In this document: in pieces, positions 1 through 5,649 of the stretch
How the letters are laid out: every line of letters begins with the position of its first letter
Numbering within the stretch: the stretch's first letter is position 1
Assembly (NCBI GenBank): GCA_025928215.1
Contig: JAICJW010000169.1
Coordinates: 1-9,268 of the forward strand
Source: Chloroflexia bacterium
GTDB lineage: Bacteria; Chloroflexota; Chloroflexia; Thermomicrobiales; JALYUS01
Reading direction: 5' to 3'
Length of the DNA stretch: 9,268 nt
The notes under the pieces: model-generated
What the model was told of the DNA's origin: nothing
Databases searched by the model: none
What the model saw: only the letters and a program-made list of their open reading frames with translations
Position numbers and translations under genes: made by a program

Positions 1-825
1 CGACGCAAGGCGGCGGACTTCGACGCGCTGCTGCCATTGGCGGCTTTTCTCCGCACGATGCCCGCGACAACGACGCTCGTCTTCTGGGAATCAGGCACAC
101 TGAATCTCTCTGCCCTCCCCACGCCGGTGCGCGAGACCCTGCTCTCCGGGACGGTCCACACTGCCAGCCTGCCCGCGCCGAATGAGCGCGACGCCTGGCT
201 GCGCTGGATTCGCGACCGCGCCGTGCAGGAGGGCGCGAAGATCGACCGATCCGCCGCCGAAGCGCTCCTGAATGCCCTCGGCTCTGCCGCCATTGGCCCG
301 ACGGGCGCGCTGCGATTGGAGAGCGAGGTCGCTAAACTTGCGACGTACGCCCTGGACGATGGCGGCACGATCACCGCCGCGCATGTCGCGGCGCTCGTAC
401 CCGACGCGGCGGACGAGCAGACCTTCGCCTGGCTCGATGCGGTGATCGGCGGCAATGCGCGGGAAGCGGTAACGCGCACCGCACAACTGCTCGCCGCCGG
501 TGAGGAGCCAATGCGGCTGATGGCGCTTCTTGCCAGCCAGGCGGGTTACCTCACCCGCGCAAAGCGACTCGGCAATGTGCCGCAGAACGACGCGGCAAGT
601 CTGCTCGGCGTCGCGCCGAACCGTGCCTACCATTTGCTACGCGCGGCGCGCGGCGTGGATGCCGGGCGGATGGCCGCGGCGGTGCATGACCTCGCGGCGA
701 CGGATGAGGCGGTCAAGACAGGGATCGCGACCAGCGACGCGGACGCCCTCGTCTGGGCGGTCCTCCAGGTCGCGCACCTCGGCCCGCCCGGTCCCCCCTG
801 GGACCATCGCACCGATCTTCCCTGA
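1..825 (+). CDS. holA: DNA polymerase III delta subunit, C-terminal part (cut by left edge)
   Basis: The delta subunit is the wrench of the clamp loader: it opens the sliding beta clamp so it can be loaded on primed DNA. The reading frame is open from base 1 (frame 1), so the start lies outside the window. About 274 residues are present of a family usually 320-350 long, so only the N-terminal part is missing. Family features are clear: the segment around TTTLVFWESG (closing part of the AAA+-like fold), then a stretch beginning RDAWLRWIRDRAVQEG, the helical lid region around GPTGALRLESEVAKLATY, the VPDAADEQTFAWLDAV motif, and the C-terminal collar with LLAAGEEPMRLMALLASQ and LLRAARGVDAGRM. The delta subunit normally lacks ATPase activity. 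The gene ends just before an intrinsic terminator and is convergent with rpsT, as in Actinobacteria. Assignment by recognised family pattern; confidence is high. Confidence 0.93.
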   Translation, partial: RRKAADFDALLPLAAFLRTMPATTTLVFWESGTLNLSALPTPVRETLLSGTVHTASLPAPNERDAWLRWIRDRAVQEGAKIDRSAAEALLNALGSAAIGPTGALRLESEVAKLATYALDDGGTITAAHVAALVPDAADEQTFAWLDAVIGGNAREAVTRTAQLLAAGEEPMRLMALLASQAGYLTRAKRLGNVPQNDAASLLGVAPNRAYHLLRAARGVDAGRMAAAVHDLAATDEAVKTGIATSDADALVWAVLQVAHLGPPGPPWDHRTDLP

Positions 826-833
826 GATATTTA

Positions 834-952
834 AACCGCAGAGGACGCAGAGAAGAAAGAAAGAGAAAGAGAGCAGTGACGGGGTTTGCCCCCAACGATC
901 ACTGTTTTTCTATTCTTCTTAATTTCTCTGCGTCCTCTGCGTCTCTGCGGTT
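834..952. repeat. Imperfect inverted repeat built from an AACCGCAGAG-type repeat
   Basis: The left arm starts AACCGCAGAGGACGCAGAGA (from 834) and the right arm ends with its near reverse complement at 924-952. The right arm holds two tandem copies of the 9-mer CTCTGCGTC (926-934 and 935-943), where the left arm has fewer units. Between the arms lie purine-rich (850-873) and pyrimidine-rich (905-928) stretches that can also pair partially, and a central hairpin at 874-904. AACCGCAGAG/GACGCAGAG strings are, from memory, frequent dispersed repeats in several GC-rich phyla. Low-complexity composition sets this stretch apart from the flanking genes. Nothing in it looks coding. Confidence 0.75.
874..909 (+). 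terminator. Intrinsic terminator after holA
   Basis: CAGTGA (874-879) pairs with TCACTG (899-904), and inside it GGGG (881-884) can pair with the C-run at 889-893. A run of five T follows directly (905-909), then further pyrimidines. It lies about 50 bases after the holA stop. On the opposite strand the same hairpin is followed by a C/T-rich tract, so it may also end rpsT transcripts less efficiently. Confidence 0.7.
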
Positions 953-965
953 CAGAAGGAAGCCG

Positions 966-1232
966 TTATTTGCCGAGGGCGTTGTATTTGGCCATCAAGC
1001 GGCTCTTACGGCGAGCGGCATTGTTGCGATGGATGACGCCCTTCGAGGCAGCACGGTCGAGCGCGCTGATCGCATCGCCGACAGCGGTCGCGGCGGTGGA
1101 GGTATCGCCCGCCTCAATCGCGGTGCGTGCGCGGCGCACATATGTCCGCGTCGCGGAGATGATCGGGCGGTTGCGCTGGCGGCGGCGCTCGCTGACCCGC
1201 ATGTCCTTCATGGATGACTTAAGATTCGGCAC
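966..1232 (-). CDS. rpsT: 30S ribosomal protein S20
   Basis: S20 binds the 5' domain of 16S rRNA and helps assemble the small ribosomal subunit. The product is 88 residues, the normal family length. It begins (V/M)PNLKSSMKDMRVSERRRQRN, matching the usual basic N-terminus (like MANIKSAIKRIRTNERRRLRN in form), and ends with the conserved region GVIHRNNAARRKSRLMAKYN. I chose the GTG at 1230-1232 because the family starts exactly there and an AGGAG Shine-Dalgarno (1239-1243 on the + strand, read as reverse complement) sits 6 bases upstream. An in-frame ATG at 1301 would add 23 non-family residues. A non-ATG start is notable because E. coli rpsT also uses a weak start (TTG) linked to autogenous control; whether that holds here is inference. 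The gene is convergent with holA and divergent from murJ. Confidence 0.95.
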   Translation of the reverse strand: MPNLKSSMKDMRVSERRRQRNRPIISATRTYVRRARTAIEAGDTSTAATAVGDAISALDRAASKGVIHRNNAARRKSRLMAKYNALGK

Positions 1233-1238
1233 GCGCTT

Positions 1239-1243
1239 CTCCT
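1239..1243 (-). promoter_or_regulatory. rpsT ribosome binding site
   Basis: AGGAG on the minus strand, 6 bases before the GTG start of rpsT. It decides the start in favour of GTG 1230-1232 over the in-frame ATG at 1301. Confidence 0.8.
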
Positions 1244-1318
1244 GCTTCTTTCTTTCCTCATCCGCACATGGCCGGATGCGACCGGAAACCCCTGACGACA
1301 CGCCAACGCGGGCGCGTC

Positions 1319-1327
1319 TGGTAGACT
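1319..1327 (+). promoter_or_regulatory. Predicted murJ promoter (extended -10, TGGTAGACT)
   Basis: TG-N-TAGACT (TG 1319-1320, hexamer 1322-1327) has the shape of an extended -10. No good -35 hexamer is seen 16-18 bases upstream. The same word TCTGGTA(T/G)ACT occurs before lepA (5543-5553), which supports it as a promoter type used by this organism. It shares its -10 with the rpsT promoter on the opposite strand. Confidence 0.5.
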
Positions 1328-1351
1328 ATCACGGATGACGATTCCGTGCAA
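1323..1351 (-). promoter_or_regulatory. Predicted rpsT promoter (-35 TTGCAC, -10 TAGTCT)
   Basis: On the minus strand TTGCAC (+ strand 1346-1351) is followed after exactly 17 bases by TAGTCT (1323-1328). A TG one base before the -10 makes it an extended -10. This predicts a leader of roughly 85 bases for rpsT. The -10 overlaps the predicted murJ -10 on the other strand almost completely. This is sequence reading only, with no expression data. Confidence 0.55.
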
Positions 1352-1419
1352 GCCGGATACACTACGCCGTCCGCCCGGTAATGCGAGCGGTGACGCGTAT
1401 CGAGGAGACCGCTTGCGTT

Positions 1420-3288
1420 ATGCAGATTGACGGGCCCGCGCCCGACCGGACGGCCGAGGCGCAGATCGAACAGACCCGGCGTATCAAATGGGTGCCGCGC
1501 CCCCCGCAGGCGAAGGCACGGCAGAAAAGCGCGGAGCCCCCCCTGCCGGAAGAGCGGGCGGCGCAGGGAAACGCGCCGCCCGGCACCCCGATTGCTGATC
1601 TCGATCCCGCCCCGCCACAGGAGTCGATGCCGATCATCAGCCCGCTGCCGCCACCTGCGGTACCACCCACCCCACGATCGGCGGTCGAAGAGACGCAGCC
1701 CATGGCGGTCGTCAGGCAGGCGCGCGCCGCGATGGGGCGGTCAGTGGCAGTCGTCGGGGTCGCCTTCATCGCGAACCGGGTGCTCGGCTTGCTGCGGGAT
1801 GTGATCATCGCGGGCAAGTTCGGCACGCGCGCCGACCTCGATGCCTACTACGCCGCCTTCCGCATCCCCGATTTCCTCTTCCTCGTCATCGCCTCCGGCG
1901 CGTTCGGCGCGGCCTTTATCCCGATTTTCACCGGCCTGCTCGAACGCGACGAAGAGACCGCCGCCTGGGTGCTGGCGAGCAGTACCCTCAACACCGCCTT
2001 CTACGCCCTCACCGTTCTCTCGGCGATTGGCTTCCTCTTTGCCGGGCCACTCGTCCGCACGATTGTCGCGCCCGGCCTGACCACCGCGCAGCAAACCCTC
2101 GCGACAGACCTGACGCGTATCCTGCTTCTCCAGCCACTCTTTCTCGGCCTGGGGGGAGCGGCGATGGGCATCCTCAATGCGCAACACAAATTCCTCTGGC
2201 CCGCGCTCGCGCCTGTCACCTACAACCTCGGCATCATCTTCGGCGCACTCATCCTCGCCCCCCGCTACGGGGTAAAAGGGCTGGCCTACGGCGTCGTCAT
2301 CGGCGCGGTCGGACACTTCCTGACGCAACTCCCCGCCCTCGCCCGCGTGATGCGCTACTACCCGGTCGTCTCGCTCCATGTGCCGGGGATGCGGCAGGTC
2401 GGCGCGCTCCTCATTCCCCGGATGTTCGGGCAGGCGGTCTTCGCGCTCAACTTCGTGATCGTGACGAATTTCGCCTCCCGCCTCGGTGAGGGTCGTGTCT
2501 CCGGGTTCCAGTATGGCTACACGCTCTTTTTGCTGCCGCACGGCGTCTTCGCCCTCTCCGCGGCGACGGTACTCTTCCCGACGCTCTCGCGCCTCGCCGG
2601 TGCGGGCGACTGGCAGGAGTTCCGCACGCAGTACGCCGCCACGCTCCGCACCGTGCTCTTCTTCATCATCCCCGCCACCGCCGCCTTAATTGTCCTGCGC
2701 ACGGCGATCCCCGAGGCGATCTACCAACTCGGCGCGTTCAACGCCACTTCCTCCACCCTGACCGCGACTGCCCTCGGCGCGCTGGCGACGGGTCTGATCG
2801 CCTATGCCGTCGTGGAAATCGTTACCCGCGCCTTCTACGCCTTGCAGGACACGCGCACGCCGGTGATCGCGGGCGTCGTGACGATTGCCCTCAACCTGCC
2901 ACTCAGTTGGATGCTCAGCAAAACCTTTGGGTTGGGTGGCCTCGGCCTCAGCCTCGCCGTCACGACCTGGCTCGAAATGACGATCCTGCTCGTCGTCCTT
3001 CGCCGCCGGATGGGCGTCATCGCGCCGGGCCTCCCCGATGCGCTCGTGCGTCTCTTCTGGGCCGCCGCCGCGATGACCGTCGTGCTGATGCCCTGCTCGT
3101 GGTTGCTGCACACGCTGCACCGCACCACCGGCAAGAGCATCGCGCAGCTCGCCTTCTTCCTCGTCACGCTTGGCATCGGCGCGGCGGTCTATCTCGGTGT
3201 CTGCAACTGGCTCGGCGTCGAAGAAGTGCAGCGCGTCCGGGGCATGGTAATGCGTCGGTTAGGGCGGGGAAGAGAGGAAACCGATTGA
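1420..3288 (+). CDS. murJ: Lipid II flippase MurJ (MviN family) with long proline-rich N-terminal extension
   Basis: MurJ flips the peptidoglycan precursor lipid II across the cytoplasmic membrane. The core starts near RQARAAMGRSVAVVGVAFIA and runs to the end with many hydrophobic segments (about 14 expected for the MOP-superfamily fold). The first transmembrane region has the conserved NRVLGLLRD and ADLDAYYAAFRIPDF stretches; the two arginines and the aspartate match functionally important positions of E. coli MurJ (R18, R24, D39). The E. coli arginine pair near position 52 is replaced by hydrophobic residues, as I recall for several non-proteobacterial homologues. About 95-105 residues rich in Pro, Ala and charged residues precede the core and should be cytoplasmic. 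I chose ATG 1420 because GAGGAG lies at 1402-1407; ATG 1381 (13 residues longer, no Shine-Dalgarno) and ATG 1702 (core only, about 528 residues) are alternatives. The LLM oxidoreductase follows 33 bases later. Confidence 0.9.
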   Translation: MQIDGPAPDRTAEAQIEQTRRIKWVPRPPQAKARQKSAEPPLPEERAAQGNAPPGTPIADLDPAPPQESMPIISPLPPPAVPPTPRSAVEETQPMAVVRQARAAMGRSVAVVGVAFIANRVLGLLRDVIIAGKFGTRADLDAYYAAFRIPDFLFLVIASGAFGAAFIPIFTGLLERDEETAAWVLASSTLNTAFYALTVLSAIGFLFAGPLVRTIVAPGLTTAQQTLATDLTRILLLQPLFLGLGGAAMGILNAQHKFLWPALAPVTYNLGIIFGALILAPRYGVKGLAYGVVIGAVGHFLTQLPALARVMRYYPVVSLHVPGMRQVGALLIPRMFGQAVFALNFVIVTNFASRLGEGRVSGFQYGYTLFLLPHGVFALSAATVLFPTLSRLAGAGDWQEFRTQYAATLRTVLFFIIPATAALIVLRTAIPEAIYQLGAFNATSSTLTATALGALATGLIAYAVVEIVTRAFYALQDTRTPVIAGVVTIALNLPLSWMLSKTFGLGGLGLSLAVTTWLEMTILLVVLRRRMGVIAPGLPDALVRLFWAAAAMTVVLMPCSWLLHTLHRTTGKSIAQLAFFLVTLGIGAAVYLGVCNWLGVEEVQRVRGMVMRRLGRGREETD

Positions 3289-3321
3289 ACTGCCAATTTT
3301 CTATCGTGAGAGGGGTACAGC

Positions 3322-4287
3322 ATGGTGCGGTTATCGGTGCTGGTCGAGGGGGCGCATGGGCTGACGTGGGCGCGTTGGAAGGAGTTTGTCGCCACGACGG
3401 AGCGACTGGGGTTCGCGGGGCTGTACGGTTCCGATCACTTCACCCTCGCCGGTGATCCGCCGGACAAGGATTCGCTGGAACTGATCGTCTCGCTCGCCTA
3501 TGCCGCCGAACGGTCGGAGCGGCTGCGGCTCGGCCAGCTCGTTTCGCCCGTCTCATTCCGCGATCCGGTGATGCTGACGCGGCAAATGCTCGCGCTCGAC
3601 GACCTGAGCGGCAGGCGGATGGTCTTCGGCATCGGCGCGGGCTGGAATGTCCGCGAGCACGCGATGTTCGGCTACGATCTCGGCGAGATCAAGACGCGCA
3701 TGGATCGCTTCGCGGAAGCGCTGGAAGTGGTCACCCGCCTGATGCGCAGCGAGGAGCCGGTCTCGTACAGCGGCACCTATTACCACCTCGAAGCGGCGAC
3801 ACTCCTGCCGAGGCCGCAACGGCCCGGTGGCCCCCCGCTGCTGATCGGTGGCAGCGGCCCGAAGCGGACGCTGCCGCTCGTCGCGCGCCACGCCGACATC
3901 TGGAACGCCGTGATGATGACTCCCGAAGCATTGCAGGAGAAATTGACGCTGCTCGATGCACTGATCGAGAAGGCGGGGCGGCTGCCGCGCGATGTCGCTC
4001 GTACGTTGATGACCCCCGTCTACTGCGGGCGCACCACCACCGAACTCGCGCACCAGGCAAGCGGCCGCCGCGCCAGCCCCGCCCTCGCCAATCTCTCCGA
4101 CGCGGCATTGCTGGAGCAGCAGCGCGGGCGCGGCGCGATTGTCGGCACGCCGGAGGAAGTGATCGCCCGCATCCGCGTCTACGAAGGACTGGGCATCGAA
4201 GAGATCATGGTGCAGTGGTTCGCGCAAGACGACCTCGACGGCCTGGCAACGATTGCCACCGAGGTACTGCCAAAGGTTGCGGGGTAA
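3322..4287 (+). CDS. LLM-class (luciferase-like, probably F420- or FMN-dependent) oxidoreductase
   Basis: A 321-residue protein with the bacterial-luciferase-like TIM-barrel pattern. The N-terminal strand is followed by FVATTERLGFAGLYGSDHFT, then RLRLGQLVSPVSFRDPVMLT and a typical LDDLSGRRMVFGIGAGWN (about residues 94-111). Next come GTYYHLEAATLLPRPQ, the PPLLIGGSGPKRTLPLVARH segment, ADIWNAV, and the C-terminal IVGTPEEVIARIRVYEGLGIEEIMVQ. These are family hallmarks of LLM-class F420-dependent enzymes, which move hydride between a flavin-type cofactor and an organic substrate; the substrate cannot be told from sequence. The start is supported by GAGAGGGG at 3308-3315, 6 bases before ATG. It is co-directional with murJ across a short gap and may be co-transcribed, although a functional link is not obvious. 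It ends before a strong hairpin shared with the convergent cupredoxin gene. Confidence 0.88.
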   Translation: MVRLSVLVEGAHGLTWARWKEFVATTERLGFAGLYGSDHFTLAGDPPDKDSLELIVSLAYAAERSERLRLGQLVSPVSFRDPVMLTRQMLALDDLSGRRMVFGIGAGWNVREHAMFGYDLGEIKTRMDRFAEALEVVTRLMRSEEPVSYSGTYYHLEAATLLPRPQRPGGPPLLIGGSGPKRTLPLVARHADIWNAVMMTPEALQEKLTLLDALIEKAGRLPRDVARTLMTPVYCGRTTTELAHQASGRRASPALANLSDAALLEQQRGRGAIVGTPEEVIARIRVYEGLGIEEIMVQWFAQDDLDGLATIATEVLPKVAG

Positions 4288-4310
4288 GGGGAGCGGAGCC
4301 TCGCCCCCGG

Positions 4311-4346
4311 CCCCCTCTCCATTGCTTGGCAGCAATGGAGAGGGGG
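4311..4346. terminator. Perfect 16-bp hairpin between convergent genes
   Basis: The left arm at 4311-4326 and the right arm at 4331-4346 are exact reverse complements, separated by a 4-base loop (TGGC, 4327-4330). It lies 23 bases after the LLM oxidoreductase stop and 7 bases after the cupredoxin stop (reading from each side), so it can act on both transcripts. Neither strand has a T-run after the stem, so it is not a classic intrinsic terminator. It could stop transcription otherwise, protect 3' ends, or be a dispersed palindrome: the GGCCCCCTCTCC-type arm resembles repeats common in some GC-rich genomes. Confidence 0.7.
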
Positions 4347-4353
4347 AGGGAGA

Positions 4354-4902
4354 TCAACGCTTCTGCCGGTCGCCTGTGCGGAGCCGGAGCATCGCTCCAC
4401 CGGCGATGATTGCGGCAGCGACCGTCAGGATCACGATAAGGTCGCGGTTTCGGTTGCGCTGCGCCGCGCCAGTCTTGGGGAGCACGGATGCCGGGGGGGC
4501 GCCGGTTGCACTGGGCGCATTCGCGGTCGTCGGCGCGGAAGCGCCCCCGGTCACGACGATCGTCGCCACCATGCGCGTGTGGATCGCGCAATGATAGGCG
4601 AACGATCCGGCCTGATTGAACGTGAATGAGAATGTTCCGCCGGTGGGGAGATTCTTCGAGTCAAACGCGCCGGTGTCGCTCGTGACGGTATGCGTCGCGG
4701 CGTCCTGATTCGTCCATGTCACCTTCGTCCCGACGGGGACAGTAATTGTCGCAGGGTTGAAGGCGAAGCCTTGAATCGTGATCGCCATATCGGCGGCGGC
4801 GGTGCTCGTCGCGCTCGCCCCAATGATCAGCCAGAGCAGCCCCACGAGCACGAGCAGATGCACGCCATAGCGGAGACCAGGCAGCCGTCGTCGCATGCGC
4901 AT
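4354..4902 (-). CDS. Exported plastocyanin-like copper protein with C-terminal LPKTG anchor
   Basis: The 182-residue protein carries a signal peptide or N-terminal membrane segment (residues about 11-37: basic start, hydrophobic LLVLVGLLWLIIGA, then TAAADM). A cupredoxin domain follows (about 40-117). The type-1 copper ligands are visible: His71 in THTVTS, then Cys105, His108 and Met111 in YHCAIHTRM. A Ser/Thr/Pro/Ala-rich linker (118-140) leads to LPKTG (141-145), a hydrophobic helix (about 155-173) and a basic tail (RLRTGDRQKR). That tripartite tail is the standard sortase sorting signal. Such proteins carry single electrons or bind copper outside the cell; the partner is unknown. I chose ATG 4900-4902 because GAGGGG lies 6 bases upstream and a proper signal peptide follows; the upstream in-frame ATG at 4983 would add 27 non-signal residues. 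Its relation to the upstream minus-strand gene is loose (126-base gap). Confidence 0.88.
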   Translation of the reverse strand: MRMRRRLPGLRYGVHLLVLVGLLWLIIGASATSTAAADMAITIQGFAFNPATITVPVGTKVTWTNQDAATHTVTSDTGAFDSKNLPTGGTFSFTFNQAGSFAYHCAIHTRMVATIVVTGGASAPTTANAPSATGAPPASVLPKTGAAQRNRNRDLIVILTVAAAIIAGGAMLRLRTGDRQKR

Positions 4903-4908
4903 TGCGTT

Positions 4909-4914
4909 CCCCTC
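4909..4914 (-). promoter_or_regulatory. Ribosome binding site of the cupredoxin gene
   Basis: GAGGGG on the minus strand, 6 bases before ATG 4900-4902. It favours this start over the longer in-frame ATG at 4983. Confidence 0.7.
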
Positions 4915-4961
4915 TCGCGGGCCGACGCCCGCATCTCGCACGATGACGCGCGAACGTAAGA

Positions 4962-4990
4962 CTGAAACATGAAGGTCCTTCACATTTCAG
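4962..4990. promoter_or_regulatory. 29-bp interrupted dyad upstream of the cupredoxin gene
   Basis: The arms (4962-4975 and 4977-4990) match at 12 of 14 positions around a single central base. A perfect inner part, TGAAGG-T-CCTTCA, is flanked by CTGAAA and TTTCAG. It sits about 60-90 bases before the cupredoxin start and 38 bases after the stop of the upstream gene. It could be an operator for a dimeric regulator or the end hairpin of the upstream transcript; there is no T-run directly after it on the minus strand. No convincing -35/-10 pair was seen next to it. Confidence 0.45.
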
Positions 4991-5028
4991 TACGCTGAGG
5001 GAGGCGCATGCGGATTGCCGCCGTCGGT

Positions 5029-5433
5029 TCACTCCTCGGCGTCGCGCTCGCGCACACCGTCGAGAGCGGTTTCCAATCTATGGAGACGCCGGTTCGGGCG
5101 TGGCGCCGACGAGACGGAGATATTCTCCGGTTTCGGAACGCTCGTTGGGGCGAGTTCGGAGGCAAAGAAAGGCACCGGCACACCGGGTTCCTCGCCGGGC
5201 AGCGCGAAGTCGAGCAGGACGGAATAGACCGTCTCGCCGCCTGCCGCGCCCCCCGGTCCCTCGCTGCCGACAATCTCGCCCATCCGGCCCTCGTACGGGT
5301 TCGGCACGCCCGGCTCGGACTTCACGAGCACGCGGGTCCCCGGCTCGAACCGCCGCGCGCGCATGGCGCCTGAATGAATGAAGCGCCGCTCGATATGATG
5401 CGACGGCTTATGGCTCCCGCCCTGATAGCTCAT
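5029..5433 (-). CDS. Small protein of unknown function with possible SH3/KOW-like core
   Basis: I do not recognise this gene with certainty. The 134-residue product has a basic, His-rich start, then FEPGTRVLVKSEPGVPNPYE followed by GRMGEIVG (about residues 29-56). A glycine-rich turn leads to TVYSVLLDFALPGEEPGVPV and PFFASELAP (about 68-97). Alternating hydrophobic residues around RVLVKS, GRMGEIVG and YSVLLDF look like a small beta-barrel of the SH3/KOW type, which often binds nucleic acid or protein; that is inference. The C-terminal 35 residues are polar and probably disordered. There is no signal peptide. I chose ATG 5431-5433, with GGGGAG about 10 bases upstream; ATG 5449-5451 and ATG 5362-5364 are alternatives. 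The frame runs far upstream, antisense to lepA, which I treat as chance. It has its own promoter, divergent from lepA. Confidence 0.55.
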   Translation of the reverse strand: MSYQGGSHKPSHHIERRFIHSGAMRARRFEPGTRVLVKSEPGVPNPYEGRMGEIVGSEGPGGAAGGETVYSVLLDFALPGEEPGVPVPFFASELAPTSVPKPENISVSSAPRPNRRLHRLETALDGVRERDAEE

Positions 5434-5499
5434 GACTTGTCCGCTCCCCATCTCGTATCTCGCCGCAGGCCGCGTGCCCACGTTACCAATTTCACCGTC

Positions 5500-5528
5500 A
5501 GTGTACGGAATCGTGCGTGCGACGGCAA
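5500..5528 (-). promoter_or_regulatory. Predicted promoter of the 134-residue gene (TTGCCG-N17-TACACT)
   Basis: On the minus strand TTGCCG (+ strand 5523-5528) and TACACT (5500-5505) are separated by exactly 17 bases, a good housekeeping-sigma layout. The predicted transcript start is about 60 bases before ATG 5433. The promoter supports a start inside the intergenic region rather than the long frame that extends across lepA. Confidence 0.5.
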
Positions 5529-5544
5529 GCGGCCCGGGCGAATC

Positions 5545-5553
5545 TGGTATACT
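5545..5553 (+). promoter_or_regulatory. Predicted lepA promoter (extended -10, TGGTATACT)
   Basis: TG-N-TATACT (TG 5545-5546, hexamer 5548-5553) is a near-consensus extended -10; no -35 is evident, as expected for this promoter class. It predicts a start near 5560 and a leader of about 90 bases. A small hairpin (CTGGC-TT-GCCAG, 5562-5573, extendable to 8 pairs) would lie at the very 5' end of the transcript. Confidence 0.55.
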
Positions 5554-5649
5554 TCCCCTGTCTGGCTTGCCAGGCACCGAAACGGCGCAACGCGGGCGCG
5601 AAGGTGCGTCGCGGATCGCCGCTTTTTCGAGTGAGTGCAACGAATAAGA

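Noticed and set aside
1741..2541. Long minus-strand open frame (266 codons) inside murJ
   Set aside because: It is rich in Arg, Glu, Gly and Asp as expected for an antisense shadow of GC-rich membrane-protein codons. There is no ribosome site or family pattern, and it is fully within a confident gene.
3289..3307. AACTGCCAATTTTC-like string after murJ, resembling short AT-rich repeats seen in some genomes
   Set aside because: Only one copy in the window and no second arm or tandem unit, so a repeat cannot be supported.
3553..4335. Minus-strand open frame (260 codons) opposite the LLM oxidoreductase
   Set aside because: Shadow of a confident gene. It runs through the intergenic hairpin and has no recognisable domain.
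5559..5576. Small hairpin at the predicted lepA transcript start (CTGGC-TT-GCCAG)
   Set aside because: Only 5-8 pairs with a 2-base loop; it could be chance in GC-rich sequence. It is mentioned with the lepA promoter rather than called as a regulator.
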